Of a stretch of DNA of 64,000 nt, positions 1 through 14,700 are shown piece by piece. A program made the position numbers and the translations under genes. The first letter of the stretch is position 1. Each line of letters starts with the position of its first letter. Below the pieces are notes generated by a model. It worked only from the letters and a program-made list of their open reading frames with translations. It did no database searches and was not told where the DNA came from. The stretch lies in NCBI GenBank assembly GCA_008921705.1, contig VFFE01007500.1, forward strand, positions 3,838,618-3,902,617, given 5' to 3'. This DNA comes from Burhinus oedicnemus (Eukaryota > Chordata > Aves > Charadriiformes > Burhinidae).

Positions 1-2399
1 AGCAGTTTATGTAATGCCACCTATTCACACTGCCCTAACTAACCATAACTAACCATTCCATTATAATGAGTCCATTATCCCCTGCTTTATTGTGTTTTCT
101 CTTAAAACAGAGATCAAAGATTTGGATCTAGTGGCATCATGCCGATTTCATTTTTATTACTGGCTCCCTAGGTCTATCATAAATATTCATTGGCCATCCT
201 TAATACAATGCATTGAATTCTGCTCACTGCTATCTCTGGTGCGACTGCAAAGTACAAACAGGGTTGTTGCTCAAACATATTAAATAAAGCAACAGCAAAT
301 TTGTGACAGTCAACAACAACAACAAAAAAACCCCCAGAAAACAAAAGAACCCTTTTCCCCTTCCAAGGAAATTCAAAACCAAAGGAGACATTTTCTCTCG
401 CCCCCTCCATGACTGCAGACATTTGACTGCTGTGGGAATTCAGCTGTGCAGAAGCAGCAGCAGCAGCTGACCTGCTCCCACAGACAGGAGACATTTTTGA
501 AAAGTCCACAGTTGCCACACAGTGGTCTCTGTGATACTGCAGCACTCCTCTGTACTCACCAGTAAAAATTATAAATGTTACCCAGCAGTGATGCAGAAAC
601 TGCTCAGAAATGTGGACTTTCTGTATAGCAACTAATACCTAACAGGGAGCGGGAGGTGTGTGAGGAGAAACATCCTCCAGGCTCAGTCAGGAAAAAGGTT
701 TATGCGATTTTATTCTCCTAAGTCCGAAGAAAAACTGCAGCTATCCAAACTTCAGGGTGCCTGCCATTTGTTTTTCTCCCCATACTCATCACTCACATGT
801 TCCTTTGAACTCCCCTTCTCACCTCAGCATAGATCCTCCCAGCATCAGACAGGCAGGGTATGAAAACCCCTATTGCACCTATGTGAATTGCTCCTGCTCT
901 GCGAATAGGGACAGACACATGCCTCTTGGGATGTCAACTGGATACTTTAAACAAGCACCAACCACTAAACTTAGGGTAGCCATAGGAATTAGGTTTTTCC
1001 TCACATTAAGTAACTCTGAGAGCATTAATGCGTATCAGATACTTTATATTCTAAGTAAGAACATCTACTCCATTAAAAAACAAGACAATATGGTAGGACA
1101 CAGAATGCCATTCAAATATTTATCTTCTGACTACACCATGGAGGTAATATGCTGCTCATTAAAAAAAGAGATGGAATAGGAATAAATAATCTAAAATAAA
1201 TATTTATGTTTATGCATATGAATATATCTTCACACAAAACTCCAACCACCTGGAGATGTGAACCATATAAGAACTGCTGACTCATTTTACATACTAACCT
1301 ACAACATACCTTGGTCGTTTACCTAGCCCCTTGCCAAGCTAGTATCTGATAGAACCTTTTAGTAAATTCCTAAAAATCTTGGCTGCTTTATTCATGATTT
1401 TAAATATATAAATAAAACCAGACAGAAAGAAAACCTCGATCCTGGCGCCTTCGTGATGTAGATTTTGATTCTAATAGCTGTAAGTGAGCATGGAATTTAA
1501 CTTCTAGATGAACTGAAGTCTTTAGTGAAATCCATCCTACATGTACTCAAAACAACAACAAAAATAAAATCCAATCGGTGTTGTTCACATAAAGGATCCT
1601 GATCAGTTCCATGAATTTTGTACCTGAGTAAGGTGAGATGAATCATACTCAGAGTTCTGAAGGTTTCATTTGTTAAACAGCTCTCTTCCCTTGCATTCTC
1701 TTCCATTTGTTTTTAACTAAAAGTAATATTAATAGAGAAGGAAGCCAAACAGTCTGCAGGCAGTTAAGATCTTCTTGCTGGTTTGCTGTTCTTAAGATCA
1801 GATCCGTAGAAAGGAATTGATATGAAAAAAGAAAGGGAAAACAAAGAGCATCCTTATGTCACATACACTGTGTGTAAAGGGGAAATTCCAGAGCAGAAGT
1901 TGGTCATTTGAAGTTCAGCACAAGGAACAAGCTACTCCAGCTTGTTATTGTTTTGGATGATGCTATCTAAATTGCTATCTACAGAAAAAATATTTTACAG
2001 TATCAGATGCTCCTTTAGAGGAAAGATGATACAACTTCCAAAACTATTTATGAATCAGGATTTGGGGCTCAATACTTCTGAAACAAAACTGGCTAATAAC
2101 ATACTGTATTCTTAAAATTTGATAAATATGAGCTGCTGAGAGGCTACAATCTTTCAGAAGAAATGTGTTTACAAGCATATGTTTTTTCAGCCTTGGCATC
2201 CTGCCACTAGATTTGTTTGTGACTTGGAGAACAAACAAACAAAAAATAACCAATATTTCGAAACTAATAATAAGTACCAGTGAGTAGTGAACACCATTGC
2301 TCACTCAGCTATCACCTAAGCTAAAAGTACCTTTAAGTCTCTGGAGATAATATATTTGGATCACAGTGACAGTTAACAATTATACATATAAAAGAGAGG

Positions 2400-2465
2400 G
2401 CAAAATCATGAATGCACCCACTCCTGCAAAGTAGTTAGGCATGTGCTTCACTCCCACTGCAGCAG
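2400..2465. repeat. Possible ancient amniote interspersed repeat remnant
   Basis: Wording such as CACTCCTGCAAAG followed by GGCATGTGCTTCACTCCC resembles a degraded dispersed repeat that I recall from reptile and bird genomes. It is short and diverged, and the family name is uncertain. Confidence 0.3.
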
Positions 2466-5400
2466 ATTAAAGTGCTCTTGCCTTCCACTAGATCAGGACG
2501 TTACACTTCATAAGAGGTCAGAAGTGCTGTCTCCTACCTGTCCTTGATATATGACTTTCAGTTTAAAGTTCTTGTCCAGATCAACAAGAGCAATGCACTC
2601 TGCCTGAAACTATCCTTGACGCAGACTACTATAAGCATCTTGCAACTGCCCCAAGTAAAGTGGCTTTGAACTGTCTTCTGAACACAAGCAGATGACAGTC
2701 CAAAGCTGGATCAAATCTCTGGGGCCTGTTACTTACAGAAGAAAATCTCCCCTTAAAAAGTAGTCATGCTTTTCATATACCAAGTACTTACAGGTTTTTG
2801 CACTAGCCACAAAATAGATCTCTCTATAAATGTACGTGATTGGAAACCCAGCAGAGTATCTGGGGGATGTCCCCCACAGCATACAGCAGTATTCTTCTGT
2901 AGTCCAGAACAATGCACATTACGGGAGGGATAAGGAATACCGCAAAGATGAGGGATGCTACTTCTGAATAGCCTAGTTGATACCGCATGTCAAAGCACCA
3001 GAAACATGCATCAATAAAAACATGCTCTGGTGGCTGATGGCCTGAGGCACTAAGCACTATGGCTAACAGCACCTAGCTAGTACAAACAACAGCATCACAT
3101 GCCTTGTGGTATCTCCTTGCCTAATTATTCCAGCTTGAAGCCTAGAGGGGGGAAAAGTGAAACTGCGTTGGTTTGTTTCTCTGCAGGTTTTATTTCTTTG
3201 GCTTGTAAAATGTCAGCATATGGGTATAATGAGAAATTACCACACTTTAAGGGTCTGACCACATTTAGTGTTTAGTCTTGCATATCTGAAAGCTCTGATG
3301 CTCCTGCTGCTGCAATTACTGGCTCAGAGGATTCACAGCAATAGCAAAGCTTGAATCCTCCACTGCAATGAATCAGTGCAGGCTTCGGTTCCGCAACAGA
3401 CCACTTTCACATAAACCATCGCACGGATGGAGGGGCTTGTCCCAGCAGTGTTTGAACTTTCTGCCGTACTTCATCACTTAACTGTCATGACAAAGCCACA
3501 ACAGCGGCTTCCTGGCCATACCAGATGTGTGTGCTGGTCACAGCAACCAGGCTGGCACTGCTACAGGTAACCAAACATTCTTCCTCCCTGCACCTCCAGT
3601 CCTCCCCCAGACTGTGGCTGTTTTCCTAAGGAGAGAGTTTTTAATGCAGGATACTGCAAAAACGTTCAAGTGATTTTTTTTAAAAAACTCAATATAAACA
3701 GCATTGAGCGTAAACGTTCTCCTATAGTATTTCTAACCCCCTATTACCTTACAGCCACACTGGGCTTAGTGAGGAGAATGGCCTATTGACAACAGGGGAA
3801 AAAAAGGCTAGTACATAGGCATTTTTATAAATGAGCACAAATAAAACAGACAGCAGAATGGTGAAAAATTAAATGTAATTCTTCAGAATGCCTACAGTGC
3901 CACTAATCCAAAATGTGAGTAGTAACACAAATAAAGAGATTTTAGATCCTGTTCTTCCTCCCATTTAAAATAAGCATCGTTTTAAGGTATAATATATTCA
4001 GCAAGCCCCACATTCAGAATTATTCTCTCCCCCCCCCACTTTTTTTTTTACCTACATATGCTTTTTATCTGAATGCTGCCTAATTCGTAGATGCAAATAA
4101 GTAAAATCATCTTGAAAAGATGAGGCTGTAGAGTAAAATGCAATTTAAATTGAGAATGTCTTTGATTCAAAGAGCTGCAATGGTGGGACACTGCAGTGGC
4201 TCCCAGCAACATCTCCTGGCTTCTAAGACACATTGAGACCATTCTTCCCAGCAGAAAAAGATCTGCAGCTCCCACTGGTTTCAGTTTGACTGATAGATCA
4301 ATACATTCATGAACTTGGACTATTGCTCAACAAACTCATTGGAGTTTTGTCAACAGCTCCACATAAAAAGACTTAAGTCTCCTGGCACAAAATGACCAAC
4401 AGCCAATAGCGGCCATATCAGGGACTACAACTTACAGGAATAAAATACATTTGTATTTACACCGAAGCTATTTTTTCACAGTATATTTGGTAGTGCTGCT
4501 GAAAACAAAGAGGAGAGGATAGCTTACATTTCATATCTAAAGTGGAAACGTTAACACTGCAAAACGAAAGGCTACAAAGCTACTTCTATGATTTTAAATC
4601 ACAAAGCTACTGCAAATGTAGTAGAGCAAGACAACATTTTTCATGAGTTTTTCCAAAAAAGGCAAAAAAGCACAACTACTTATTTCTGGCAATTAAGCAG
4701 CTTACACAGTCTTTGTTCTACTGACACTTAAAAATGCAGTTTTCAATTATTTATACTGTAGTTCAACACCTGAAGCAGGAAGAAAGTATAAAGTCTGTGT
4801 TCTGAAGCACAAGTAACCCATACTGAAGGGTTCAATCTATTTATAATAGTGTCTCCCTTAGAAACTACCAGTTGGCAGGGTATACAGGCTTGGATTCTGC
4901 CATATTCTGTCATGCACTATCATCCATTAATGCTCTAATCAGCCAATACTGTTACACTAAGCTTGTCGTATACACACATTATCAGAGATAGTATTTTTTC
5001 CCCCAGAGATGCTGACCTCATTTAAGAACAGTTGGGAAATCAGAAGGTTGTCCATGCCCAAGCCATTGACATGCCAGCAGCTGGAGTGGGTTAAGAAGTT
5101 GCCATGTGAGCACACTTCAGTCAGAGTTCAACAATTTCATCCAATTCATTGAGGATGGGTTTAATTTAAGCTTCTCTTTGAAGCAGCTGGGAGGACTCGC
5201 TCCCCCTGCCCCACCAGCTCTATTGTAGGGATAGTTTCTTTCAGCAGGGCAGCAAGATAATGCTAAGATTTTAAACAGCTCCAGTCATTTGCAAAGTGAA
5301 CATGCATCAGTGGTGTACGTGTCTCAGATGCTTTTGGAAATGTTACCTAGATTCAAACTAAGACATGGAAGTAGGTCTAGAGGCAGCATTCACACAGAAA

Positions 5401-6938
5401 TTAAACTGAAATCAAGCGCTATGATGAAGGACAAAAAAAAGATTTGCATAAAAAATTCAAAAATTCTAGACCAAGATCGTTTTCGGTTTAAAAATGGCCA
5501 GCAACAAAAAAACATAGCTGGGGCAGATCTAGTCCAAACACAGTCCTTTCTGTCTCTCCTGTTTCTCTTCTTAAACAGTCAGTCTAAAGTAGACTTTTAT
5601 CTATACCACAGCAAGTGTATGAACAGAGGCAATGTCAGCCTCCTTCACACACTGCTTTACCCAAGTGTTTTAACATTGTTCTAGAAGAGCTTTCTGTAAG
5701 ACAGGGGCTGTAGATCAAGTTTCATTCCAGTTAGTTACTTAATCAATACAAATAGGACTAGGACTTAACGTAGAACTCCTAGGAGATTGTAATAATCACC
5801 CACAATTACTTATGAAAGCCAATCAATGAGCAAGAGGTTTGATGTGTCATTTATATACCTTAAATCAAACTTCTGAAATTAAACTTTGATTCCTAACGTG
5901 ATTAGATGTTGCGGCACTAAGCAAAACAATGCACAAGCAAGCACTGCCCCAACGGCTGACTGCAAGGGCAACCAAGGATGGAGGCACAAGCAGCCCTGAA
6001 ACACACCAACAAGGGGAGGCACAACAATAGAGTTGAGACAGTGGATACAGGAACAGGCATAAAAACAGTGAAATAAGCACCTACAGATTTCTTCCTCCTG
6101 TTCTTTCAATCAAACTGGGTACCTTCCAGTAGTCAAAGGAAAGATAAAGACAGTAGAAGGCAAGGTTCCCAGACCTGGATCTCAACTGTGGGAGGTAAAG
6201 GGAAGACAAAGAGAGAGGAAGAAATTTTATTTCGTTATTTCTTTCTTGTTTCTCACTGTGGGAAAGTCTGCAGAAACTGGAGGTATACCATTTCTGTCAA
6301 ATTTATGACACAAAATACATTATGATGGGTGATTAACAAACTCAAGCTTTCTGTCAAAATGTCATGTGTCCCTCTGTGGCTTTGTTCTGGTATTACCATT
6401 ACGTATTTTTCAGTATCTGCATAACATAGTTGAATAACTTTGCAGGCAGTGAGATCACAGTTCAAAAAAAGTTGGAAACACGCACAAGAGGCTATTCATT
6501 ATGCTATTTTTACTATTCTGAAGTCCATACCATGAACAATGACTCGTAAGAGTAGCAAGCCGGAGAAGCACTTGCAAACCATACAGCTTGTTTACTCATT
6601 TATTTGTTTGCATTGATTCATTACGTTCTTCAGTGTAAATTCTATAGGACTCGAGAGAAAGCACGAGGGAGAAATTCTGTTTCCTGAAGAACTCTTCCAC
6701 CCACCATGCCCTACCGGGATGGTGGAGGGATGTGGGCGTACACCTCCTATGTCCACTCCTGAGAACCAGAGGCTGGCCTGGCTGAGTGAAGAGCCCCTAC
6801 ATACCAATGGAGCACACTCCCCCTGGTGGTTTCACTCAGTCTCGCTTTATCAGCGTCCACAACGGGGTACAAAGAGCAAGTAAAACAGGCAATTTTTTTT
6901 GTTAGCTTGTTTTAAGTCATAGATTAAAGCATTGATTT

Positions 6939-6957
6939 CCCCCCCCCCCCCCCCCCC
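6939..6957. repeat. Poly-C homopolymer tract (19 C)
   Basis: An uninterrupted run of 19 C on the plus strand lies inside an ITPR2 intron, so the pre-mRNA carries 19 consecutive G. Such runs are unstable in length and prone to sequencing error, so the exact count is uncertain. Confidence 0.9.
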
Positions 6958-8637
6958 GTAGTCCTGAGATGACATTAACTTTTGGTAGGTCTATGCAATT
7001 ATTTTGGAGAGGTTTGGCAAAGTTCATCATAGCGTGCAGTTATAAAAGCAGATTAGTTTTTCTATATGATGCAGTGGCATTATGGACCCAGAAAGCTATC
7101 AGAATAAGTATGAACAATAATTAAGAAGAATCATATCTGCTTCACCATAAACTCTTGTTAGGACATTTAAAAAAAAAAAAAAGTGTCTGCCCAGGCCTAG
7201 CCACATTTTTCTTCGAGCAGGAGGTTGGTTTTCTCTGTGTGTAGTGGTTGTTTTTGCATAGAGCAAGGCTGATGTTTTGCTACTGCTGCCTTTGTCTTCA
7301 TTTCACTGTTCTGCCTCGAGATTTTTTTTTATCCTGTCTAGCAGGTAGCTTAGAAGCCCGGGCAATATGTTCCCATGTCCATATGTTGAAATCAAAACAA
7401 ACAATATACAGTCAAAACAGACACTTGTGAATATTTCCCACTTCTAATATATGGCTCATCTATCATAAAAGAGAAAAGAGTGTGTTGGTACTTTATCAGA
7501 TCCTATGACAGGACCAAAACATATAACTTTAAAAGTAGAATCTCAAACACCCAGAAATAGGTGGGGGCATCTTAGCCACCACAAACTTTATTTTTCTTAA
7601 GGATAGATTGGGGTTAAGATTGAATCTCATAGCTAGTATGTCTGAATGGTGGATAATTTTGCCAGGTACAATAACGTGAATGAGCGCTGCTGCTTAGACG
7701 TCTGAAAACATTTGGGTGTAAAAGCTTAAGACAGTGAAACAGTGTGACACTGGGTTGTAATCAATATTTTTTCTCAACGTAAAGTGAAATCCATGAACAT
7801 ACTTGACTAAACATGTCAGCTGTGAACAAATGAAAATGACGGCACTGGAAGATTAGATAATAGCACTATGATTCATATTTAGGAGTGAATAATACTGAAA
7901 GAATTCGGGGAATACTCAGAAATACAGATAAGAGGAAACCACACAAAAGGCACAGGGATCAGGCTCAAGAAGAAGGGACAGCTGACATGTAAATCTGAAT
8001 CTAGCTACTGATACCCAAAGGCACAGGCAAGATGAAAGAGGTATTTGAAAAACTCGGTTTTGCAAGAGAAAACTGGGCAATAAGAGGAGAGAGAGGAGTG
8101 CAAGAAATAATTAGACACTTGCAGAGTACAGACTATGTCACTTCTCCCCAAAACTGGCAGCTCTGCTTAAACATTACATATTCCAGTCACACATTTACAA
8201 GCATTAAAAAGTATATGGAGTACAAAAGTCTGGCACCACAGGTAGCAAGGAAAAACTGTATACTTGCAATTCAAAATCCCTATATTTCCAATTGATCTTA
8301 CGACAGAAGAAGTCAGATGTGACATAAGAAGACTGCCCTCCAGAAATACAGGATATCCAATATATAATAATCATCTGTAGTAATACACACTACTGCCAAT
8401 TCATTTCATCTTCCTTGCCTTGACTCTTGTCAAGTCCCTGATACAAAACTATGTAAGGCAGATAGTTTCTTTTGTTCCAATCTTACTTTCTGCCTTACCA
8501 CATTGTTCCTAAGACACCACGTTATCTTTAAAACATGTACGAAATTGAAATCATGTCAGATTCTGTTACTGTCCTAGAGCCAACATTTTAATACCATGCT
8601 ATTAGTTCTATATTTAATACTAAAACGGCAGCAGTAC

Positions 8638-8746
8638 CTCTTCCGCAAAGTTAGTTTTCTTGTCAAGCATTTCTCGTAATGTCTGAAGAATTTTAATGCA
8701 GAGCTTTTCTTCTTTCTCCATTAGCTTCTTTGTGTGATTAATCAAC
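8638..8746 (-). CDS. ITPR2: ITPR2 window exon 16 (last exon in window)
   Basis: This 109-bp exon (one base plus 36 codons, window residues 743-779) encodes [20 protein letters not shown], then [16 protein letters not shown]. The EEKLCIK.LQTLREM block is an IP3 receptor signature. The acceptor is CTTTAAG|G and the donor is AGAG|GTACTG. The following exon should encode a segment starting G-NTLRKILLNRYF; I searched both strands to the left by eye and did not find it. Confidence 0.95.
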
Positions 8747-11700
8747 CTTAAAGTAAAATATTAAACCTTAAAGAGCATTGCACATTGTTGCTAAGCCATA
8801 CTACAATTTCTTTATGCAAAAATTGCCTGTCACTATATTTTTCCTCAAGGAAAGGAAATAAAAGTAGACAAGAGAAATCATAATTAAAAAGGAAATGGGA
8901 CTTTCAAGGTGGTGTGAGGTTTTTGTGTCAATTTGCATATCTCACTGCCCATACAGGAGATAGAATTCTACATCCACGTTTTATGAGCGCTTCCAGATTA
9001 AGATCCAAACTTGCTATTTCATCCTTTCTTTACTTAAAGGTAACCATGGATTTATTTTAACCTTCATTTCAAGGTAAACAATGTTCCCCATATATCTTGC
9101 AAACTTTAAAAGCTACAACCTTTACACCTTCCAACCTTGATGATGGTTCTACTTATTACATAATTAGCAAATGCCATCCAGTGAAAAGGATCCCCACAAA
9201 CCTTACATAGAAGCGCTCAGAAATGCAGATATTTGGATGAAACATAACCATTGTTTACATTCACACAACAACTTTACAAGACTGTTTCAAGCCAGAAAAG
9301 AAAGTACATTTCTGACTCCAACTAAGACTGTGATGGGAGTTTGGGTTTCAGTCAGCTTAAGTCAGTATCAGAAGCAGCCTTTCTGTCTCTGTGCAGAGCA
9401 AGTCCTTGCACTGGTTTGCCTCACTGCTGGAGAAATGTTTATGAAAACAGAAGGGGGTAGGAAATCTGAAGGCCTTGGACAGGTTTTTTTTCCATCAGTA
9501 CCAGTGCTGGGTTATAGTGGACAGAACAGTGTTCATCAAATTATGGCCTAGGATCAGCATACAATAAAGCACTGTGGCCACCAATTTACACTGAAAGATG
9601 GCATTAATGGTCCTAAATCACAAACAGACACCAAAACCAGAGTTGGGATAGATGACACTGCAATATCTAGACCAGTGTTCCATAACCCAACAGAACTGAT
9701 TAGGTCACTGCTAAGTTATTGCGCTAATGCCATCCTGGTCTCAGTGGAGACACTGTGTAGGACTGTCCCACTGTCATCTTCACCAATTTCATGAGCTATG
9801 AGTCCAAAACAATGCAGCTCTCAGGCCTGCAGTACTAACAATATTTTTAAAGAGTTAGACCTTTATCTTGGGATTCCTGCATAGCTCTGCAAAGCATTCG
9901 TTTGCCATGGAAGTTAATTAAATAAAACAGAAAACTGTTTATTGCATTACATGGGCCATGTCCAGCAGCCCTTGACTTGATTTGATGCTGACTTTGAAAG
10001 GAGTTTGGACAGAGGGGGTGGGATGGGACAAGCTCAAAATTTAACTTAATTTTTCCAAACATATAAAGTATATTGTTATAACACTACCTCTGCAGAATAT
10101 GCAAAAAGCCAAGAAATCGGGAGAGCTGCCAAATGTATTCATTTCCCCCAAGTTACCTCTGTTTAAATTATAGTTTCTCAAGGGCAGCAAGGGCATCTCA
10201 CTTGAGGACTAATAAAAAAATTGCAAGACTCTAGTCCAATGCACAGACTGCAAATAAAACATCTAATAATTCAAAACCAGGTAGGGGTGCCAGTGAAATG
10301 CATTTTTAAAAGAGCTGTTGGCAGTTTACAATAAAAATCAAAAGATTTATTTGCTTCACCAAAAAAAAAAATCTAGCCCTGAGCACCCCACCTGCTTCAC
10401 TATGAATTCTTGAAAATTCTACCACGGAAAGTCTACATTTCTGCTGTGGATTTAGAGAAACTTAATAGCAAAAGTAGCCCATTAAGAAAACAGAAGTAGG
10501 TTAAGCCTGTCACAGTTTTAACAAGCTACTAACATTGAATTTCTAGGCAGGCAGGGCAAGCAACCTCTTTCTCTACTTGTCTCCAGACTCCTAAACTGCT
10601 GAGAAACATAAAACATGCAGCAAAAGACCTCAGTTTAAGCTTTCAATATGAACTCAGACACCTACATGCTTAAGTCACTGTTGAAAATCAGAGCTAAGTA
10701 CTGTTAAAAATTTTAACTCCCTGCCACCTTTTCCAAAGAAGCAAATAGGCCTCTCCTTACACCACTTACTTGGACATGAAAGCACCGCATCTTATTCTGG
10801 CATCGCTCCCCTCAGGAAAAAGAAGTTCTGGACTGTGCAGCACATCAACCAGCACCGAGAATTCAGCTTGCATCATGGGAGTGAACTGCTGCTCCAAGGA
10901 GGACACTACATCCTAGGGAAAAAGAAGAATGTCATTCTTAACTCTGTCTGGCCAAGAAAACTAGAAGAACATTGCTGTGGAGTCGAACAATACTGTGCAA
11001 TGGGCTATTTGACCCACTTCTGACAGCCAGCCGCAAGAACCCATGTGTTAACCCAGGTGACAGTAAAGCAACCTCATGCCTTCATGCCGTATGTGGTGTT
11101 AGTGTATCACCTGAGGTGTTGCTTCCTTGGTATTTAGGGCTCCTCCATTTGTTTGGGCCCTGCTGTTTTCTTAGTTCATAAACTCCTGATGTCATTTAAC
11201 CACTACATGCACAAGGTGATCTCCACCTTACAGGTATTCTCCAGTGACACAAATCTGATACAATGGCTCCTAAAACCCCCAGTACCTCCTCTGCAGTCAA
11301 AACAGGACGTGTGACCATGAAAAGGCAGAAAGGAGATCCTTCTCTGCAAACCACGTTGGGGAAAACTACGTACTTCGTACCCTTCTCTCTTGACTTCTGT
11401 AGGAGTCGAATTCAGGTCGTGGATCAAAAGGCCCTGCATGATGGCTTCACTTTGAACAGACACCAGAGAAGAGCTGAGCCCTCTGCTCCCCCTACCCAGA
11501 AGTGCAAAGGTTGCTGTAATCCAGCACTAAAAATGCAATGAATCCACCTCTGGTGTTTTCCACATCTGGCACATAATAGATAAATGCACTACCACAACTA
11601 CTGCCCAAGCCATTTGCTATTTTTTGTACCTGCAGTTTTTCTATTATATTTCTGTAATCCCAGGCAGGCCCACCAAGAGCTTCTTTAAAACGAGGTCCAC

Positions 11701-14700
11701 TGCGGGCTGACATTCTCCACCCCATGGCTGCCCTCTGCACCATGTTGGAGTGACTCTTCATGAACAAGGTGTTAACCTGGCTGTCCAAATCCACTGGAAT
11801 TGCAATCCCACGGTTCTTTGCTTTAACAGGAAGAAAAAAGAAGAAATTTTCAGTGGCAAAAACATTAAAATCTTACAAAGATCACGGTATGGAAAATCCT
11901 GATATTCTTGAAGTTAAGGGGCAGGGTACTTAAGTTAAGGGGCACTTAACAGGTTCTAAATATAAGGATCAAAACCCTAAGCTGGTAGAAATCAGCTATA
12001 ATCTAGTTAAAGAAAGCAAGCTATACCACTTTAAATGAGATGAGGATCATTTCCAGTATATATTTTCATAGGTACAGATGTTTATTTTTTAAAATAGAAT
12101 AATTTTTTTTACTAACTTAAAAAAAAATCAGATCCAGAGATATTAATAAGAGTAACAAAAAGAGTATACATTTTTATTTTAACAGCTAGGTTTACTCTAT
12201 TCAGAAGTATATTCAAAAATTCTTCTTTCTAGTGGACATATGCACATTTAGCAAATTTGTCCCAAGTGCAGTTTGTTGCTTTTCTGTGTTTTTCTGTCTA
12301 TTTCTCTTGCAAAGACCTTAAGAATCCAAGTGCATACAAATTAAATTTGAAAAACACTATCTCCTCTTCTCTCTCCCTTCGGTTTCCTATCAGCCAGTGT
12401 TCTTAAACCATGAGGTTCCTGGATGCCACTGCAATATAACCGATATTCCTGGATGCCTGGATTCCTGCAATATAACCTATATTCCTGGATGCCACTGCAA
12501 TATAAACGTGATAGTTTAACTGACAGTTAAACAAATTTAACCAATAGTTGAAAAAATTCAGGTTTTTTTTTAGACTTGAAGGCAGGAAGTGACAAAAGAG
12601 AGGATATCAGAGAAAAAAAAAACAAACTGAGGAAAGACTTGCATGAATTCTTACAGGGCATCCACTATTAAACTACTATTGCACCCTGAACTGCCATTTG
12701 AAAGACAATGTTAGAAGGTATCTGCCCTCTCCTCCATGAAAATCTTTGTGTTAGCTGCATCTCTCCATTCCACTGGAGATCAGGGTGACATTCTTCTACG
12801 GCTCAGCATGAGTTGTCTGAAATTCAACAAATAAACAAGAGATCGATGCAGCCATATCTCTGTTTGAAAGATGAGGTCATGTTCCAGTGACTAGGCTTTG
12901 TATTCTATGTCACTTAATTTCCATGGCACAGTTTATGTTCAATAGAAACTTAGAAGTAAAATGGAGAAGCAGTTCTCATTCATTTGTAATCATGACTAAT
13001 AATAACTGATTTTTCATTTTCCTTATTGGAACAAGGTGAATTTTTTAAAAAAGCGCTAGCCCACATTACAGTTCTGCACGTTTCTTTGAGGCATTTCCCG
13101 ACCATTCTGTGCTAACATGCACGCTTTCCACAGTAGCGGAAGGCAGCAAAAATATTCCACCCCTCCCTCACAGTTCTTAAAACATATACAACTTTAAGTC
13201 CTGAACTTGTGAAGTCAACAGATGCTGTTCTTTGCTAAACAACCTATGCATCAAACCCCACAGGAGTGCGTGCAAGCAGAGTCAGGCATACAGCTCTGAT
13301 GAATGAAGGCTCGTGTGCTGCCAAGCATAGTGACTCACGGATCCCAGGCAGAAACTTTCTCTTCCCCCGAATACTATATTGTAATGGCAGCATTTATTAT
13401 AAACTTAAATTTGGCTGCGACACCTCAACCCCCAATCTCACAGACTACGGCAAGAGTGCTCTGTCACGTGTGTCCTCATCCCTTTAATAGCTCCCATGGG
13501 TGCAAGGCACCCTCCTGTCTTCCCACTCCAAGGGTGTATCCTGATGCAGGACCAGGGCCTCCACCTGTGGATTAGGCTGTTTAACTGGGATGGAAGAGAG
13601 ATCTCTCATTCTGTTTCTGGTAGGCACTTTCTTTTAAATAGTTTCCCACAGGGAATTAAAAAAACAATTGCCTAGGTCAAGATGGGAAGACACATTTCCC
13701 CACAACCGTATACGAATCCTCCGGAGCAGATGTACAGCAGTTTCCATGCTGGCAATTGACTTTTCCTTTCCACTCTCTATTTGTTTTGAAGGCAAGGTTC
13801 CTGATTATCATGAGGAAAATGCCATGTATGCCTGGCCATTATTTCTAATGACTGTTTTTCCATATTATTTGACAGGGTTATTTTTCAAAACACATTTGCC
13901 CTATTGCTGCTTACTTTATTATAGAAGTCCATTAAAGTTCTGCCTGTGTGGGTAGGGTGCTGTAGCCTATTAATCCAATTTATTGTGTCCTAATGTCAAT
14001 CACTGGAATGTTATTGGACAATGCTCTCTTCTCAATTAAGTGGTATGTATGCAGAATCCTGATATATCCAGGAATAAATTTAGCAATGGGGAGCATGCTG
14101 TTCAGAGGAAAACCCAAACTTCTGCAGTCCTATAGATGCCATTTGAAGTTAACAACTTCCATCAGTGTCTGAGGAGCAGTCAAGGACTACGAATGTTCAA
14201 AGAGTTGCAGCTAATTAAAACTATCACAAAGAAAACCAGAGAGAGAGGAAAAAAAAATTACTCCTTTGTTTTGAACAGTTCTTATATGTATAATTCCATT
14301 TGTAATTAAGATTTTTATTGGTTGTCAAAGGGCACTGTTGAAGTCTAAGCAATAAACAAAGCCTTTGTCTTCTTGTTTCTTTGCAGCTTGTAGAAAGTTT
14401 ATCTTTCATTTGTTTCACATTTCATTATTTAAAACAACATGAAACATATTTTTACATTTTGGAAAGCTGATGAACAAATGTGAACATAAATATTTATTTT
14501 TAATTTAGGTGTTGTAGGCTGCTTTCCTCTTCAAAATGTGTCAATCTCCCTTAAAGTATGAACATAAAATATTTAAAAGCATGTATATTTTTGTTCCACT
14601 TAGAAATACTTTTGGACGGCACTCAAACTTGCAAAATAGGGTGAGAGCTAGTAGACAAAGGAGCCAGGAGGGGGTAAAATTCTTTTATCTGACCAGTGAA

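Larger units (their letters stand above)
1..8637 (-). other. ITPR2: ITPR2 intron after exon 16 (partial, runs off the window)
   Basis: No exon is recognisable in these 8.6 kb. It contains short CAA and CAG runs (314-330 and 451-468), a run of 19 C (6939-6957), homopolymer A/T runs, and one stretch near 2400-2465 that resembles degraded ancient amniote repeats. Otherwise I see plain AT-rich intron. Confidence 0.8.

Noticed and set aside
177..545. Minus-strand ORF of 122 codons with an Ala run
   Set aside because: The Ala run comes from a CAG/GCA microsatellite. There is no family resemblance.
757..1179. Plus-strand ORF of 140 codons
   Set aside because: Composition is like random intron (no domain, repeats or conserved motif), and the length is within chance.
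3270..3330. Short match to the GASEL motif expected in the next ITPR2 exon
   Set aside because: On the minus strand GGAGCATCAGAGCTT reads GASEL, but flanking codons do not match the receptor and stops follow directly. It is a coincidence.
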